Source: Actinomycetota bacterium
GTDB taxonomy: Bacteria; Actinomycetota; Actinomycetes; Nanopelagicales; Nanopelagicaceae
Assembly (NCBI GenBank): GCA_009698675.1
Contig: WLPT01000007.1
Coordinates: 1 to 64,000, forward strand
Length of the DNA stretch: 64,000 bases
Direction: 5' to 3'
Shown here one piece after another: positions 63,036 through 64,000 of this stretch (its first letter is position 1; each line of letters opens with the position of its first letter). A program made the position numbers and the translations under genes. The notes under the pieces were generated by a model. That model was not told the origin of the DNA. It saw only the letters and a list, made by a program, of their open reading frames with translations, and ran no database searches.

Positions 63036-64000
63036 ATGAACCGAATCATCTCTAGATTCCGCAACTCGTTAGTTTTGAGAGTAATTATTTCAACAGTAGT
63101 ACTCTGCTTGGTCGTGATTTATTTCGCCGGTTCGGCACTTAACTCACAATTATCTACGGGAATTAAACAGGTAAACCTCGATTCAGCTTTAATTGAGGCT
63201 CGCTCAACTATTTTTAGTGCGCAATATAGGTTCGTAATAGCAGAAGGCGAGAAAAATTCGGCGGTTAGGAAAGTTGTTGATGATGTTATAGCTTCTGCAA
63301 CATCTTTAACAGCAAATGAAAATGCTCGCGAAGTAGTTTTCATAAGAAGCCCAGGAAACACACGAGAAGTTGACTATGAAATATCCTCTAACTTGGTAGA
63401 CCCGAGCACCATTCCTGAATACCTGGGTAAGAAAGTACGAAAGAGCAGTGGGTTGGGATGGAGCTATTTAAGTATTAAATATCTCGATGGGCAGAGAATT
63501 CCAGGACTAGCAATTGGTCAGAAAGTCTTGATTCCAAACGCCGGTCAATACGAGATGTATATGTTGTTCTCACTCGCAAATCAAAACGCGACGCTAAGTC
63601 TTATTCAACGTTATCTATTCATGACAGGTCTGTTCTTAATTTTACTCATCGGTTTAATAACCTGGCTGGTAGTTCGGCAAGTTGTGCGACCAGTACGTGA
63701 AGCGGCAGAAATTGCTACCCGATTTACTGCAGGAGATTTTTCACAACGTATGAATGTTCACTCACAAGATGAGATTTCAATTCTGGGGCACACTTTCAAT
63801 GAGATGGCCGAATCCCTCGAAAAGCAGATCGCTAGACTTGAAAACCTCTCACGCGTTCAGCAACGTTTCGTCTCCGATGTATCCCACGAGCTACGAACAC
63901 CACTTACGACACTTCGGATGGCTTCAGAGGTTATCAGCGCCTCAAAAGAGGGCTTCGAACCAGTTGTGGCTCGAAGCGCCGAGCTCATGGTCGCCCAACT
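63036..64000 (+). CDS. mtrB: Sensor histidine kinase MtrB, N-terminal part
   Basis: Open from ATG 63036 to the window end, about 321 residues. An N-terminal membrane helix (LVLRVIISTVVLCLVVIYFAG), an extracytoplasmic domain, a second helix (FLILLIGLITWLVV), a HAMP domain (RQVVRPVREAAEIATRF) and the H-box SDVSHELRTPL with His284 are present; the ATPase domain lies beyond the window. It starts two bases after mtrA. The ORF track omits it because it has no stop inside the window. Confidence 0.95.
   Translation, partial: MNRIISRFRNSLVLRVIISTVVLCLVVIYFAGSALNSQLSTGIKQVNLDSALIEARSTIFSAQYRFVIAEGEKNSAVRKVVDDVIASATSLTANENAREVVFIRSPGNTREVDYEISSNLVDPSTIPEYLGKKVRKSSGLGWSYLSIKYLDGQRIPGLAIGQKVLIPNAGQYEMYMLFSLANQNATLSLIQRYLFMTGLFLILLIGLITWLVVRQVVRPVREAAEIATRFTAGDFSQRMNVHSQDEISILGHTFNEMAESLEKQIARLENLSRVQQRFVSDVSHELRTPLTTLRMASEVISASKEGFEPVVARSAELMVAQ

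Overview
The window reads as a compact chromosome segment from an actinobacterium (Actinomycetota) with balanced to slightly AT-rich DNA (judged by eye, not computed). Actinobacterial markers are the whiB - GT2 - DUF5719 - DUF3499 - manB - ahcY - mtrA - mtrB block, a mycothiol-type MshB deacetylase, an acyl-CoA carboxylase epsilon subunit, DUF3117, DUF3107, and two stretches whose gene order resembles mycobacterial loci (dapD/LOG/DUF3117/O-methyltransferase/htrA/tatB/mrp/MgtE-N, and TetR/DUF3107/DEAD helicase/moeZ). Tight packing, overlapping genes and low GC for the phylum suggest a streamlined freshwater lineage such as the acI group / Ca. Nanopelagicales. That placement is inference.

Layout. 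1-990: end of a respiratory nitrate reductase operon (narJ tail, narI). 1045-4587: orphan MsmK/UgpC-type sugar ABC ATPase, CNNM/CorC-like membrane protein, trpS. 4657-21265: a large nucleoside uptake and breakdown region: BMP-type binding protein, ATPase and two permeases, then cdd, deoA, add and a cytochrome P450 on the plus strand; ribokinase-like kinase and nucleoside hydrolase; then, on the minus strand, purine nucleoside phosphorylase, phosphosugar mutase, deoxyribose-phosphate aldolase, an aldehyde dehydrogenase and a truncated aldehyde dehydrogenase pseudoenzyme. Together they can import nucleosides, deaminate and phosphorolyse them and take deoxyribose to glyceraldehyde-3-phosphate plus acetaldehyde, then acetate. 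21262-27729: biotin carboxylase, maf, epsilon and beta carboxylase subunits, birA, purK, purE. 27730-34444: ugd, LCP ligase, glycosyltransferase, Wzm/Wzt-type polysaccharide exporter, SpoIID-domain protein. 34424-45699: dapD, LOG, SRPBCC, sigma-4-like small protein, DUF3117, pepA, methyltransferase, htrA, tatB, mrp, DUF1003, MgtE-N, EamA, PHP, marC. 45696-52310: DEAD helicase, DUF3107, TetR, moeZ, mshB, cysS, ferredoxin. 52317-64000: dapC, NDP-sugar pyrophosphorylase, whiB, large glycosyltransferase, DUF5719, DUF3499, manB, ahcY, mtrA and the truncated mtrB.

The strongest unexplained structure is in the promoters. About twenty genes have a TANNNT box ending 6 or 7 nt before the start codon and no Shine-Dalgarno sequence, the signature of leaderless transcripts. 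At two divergent gene pairs (14621/14640 and 25336/25355) one 7-bp symmetric box, TAGGCTA or TACGGTA, sits so that both genes would start leaderlessly from the same element with identical geometry. A third pair (43294/43317) uses two boxes overlapping by TA. A second genome-wide theme is convergent genes whose 3' ends overlap or abut (seven of eight pairs), with a single clear terminator.

No tRNA, rRNA, CRISPR array, insertion sequence or prophage was recognised. No stretch over 300 bases lacks a gene.
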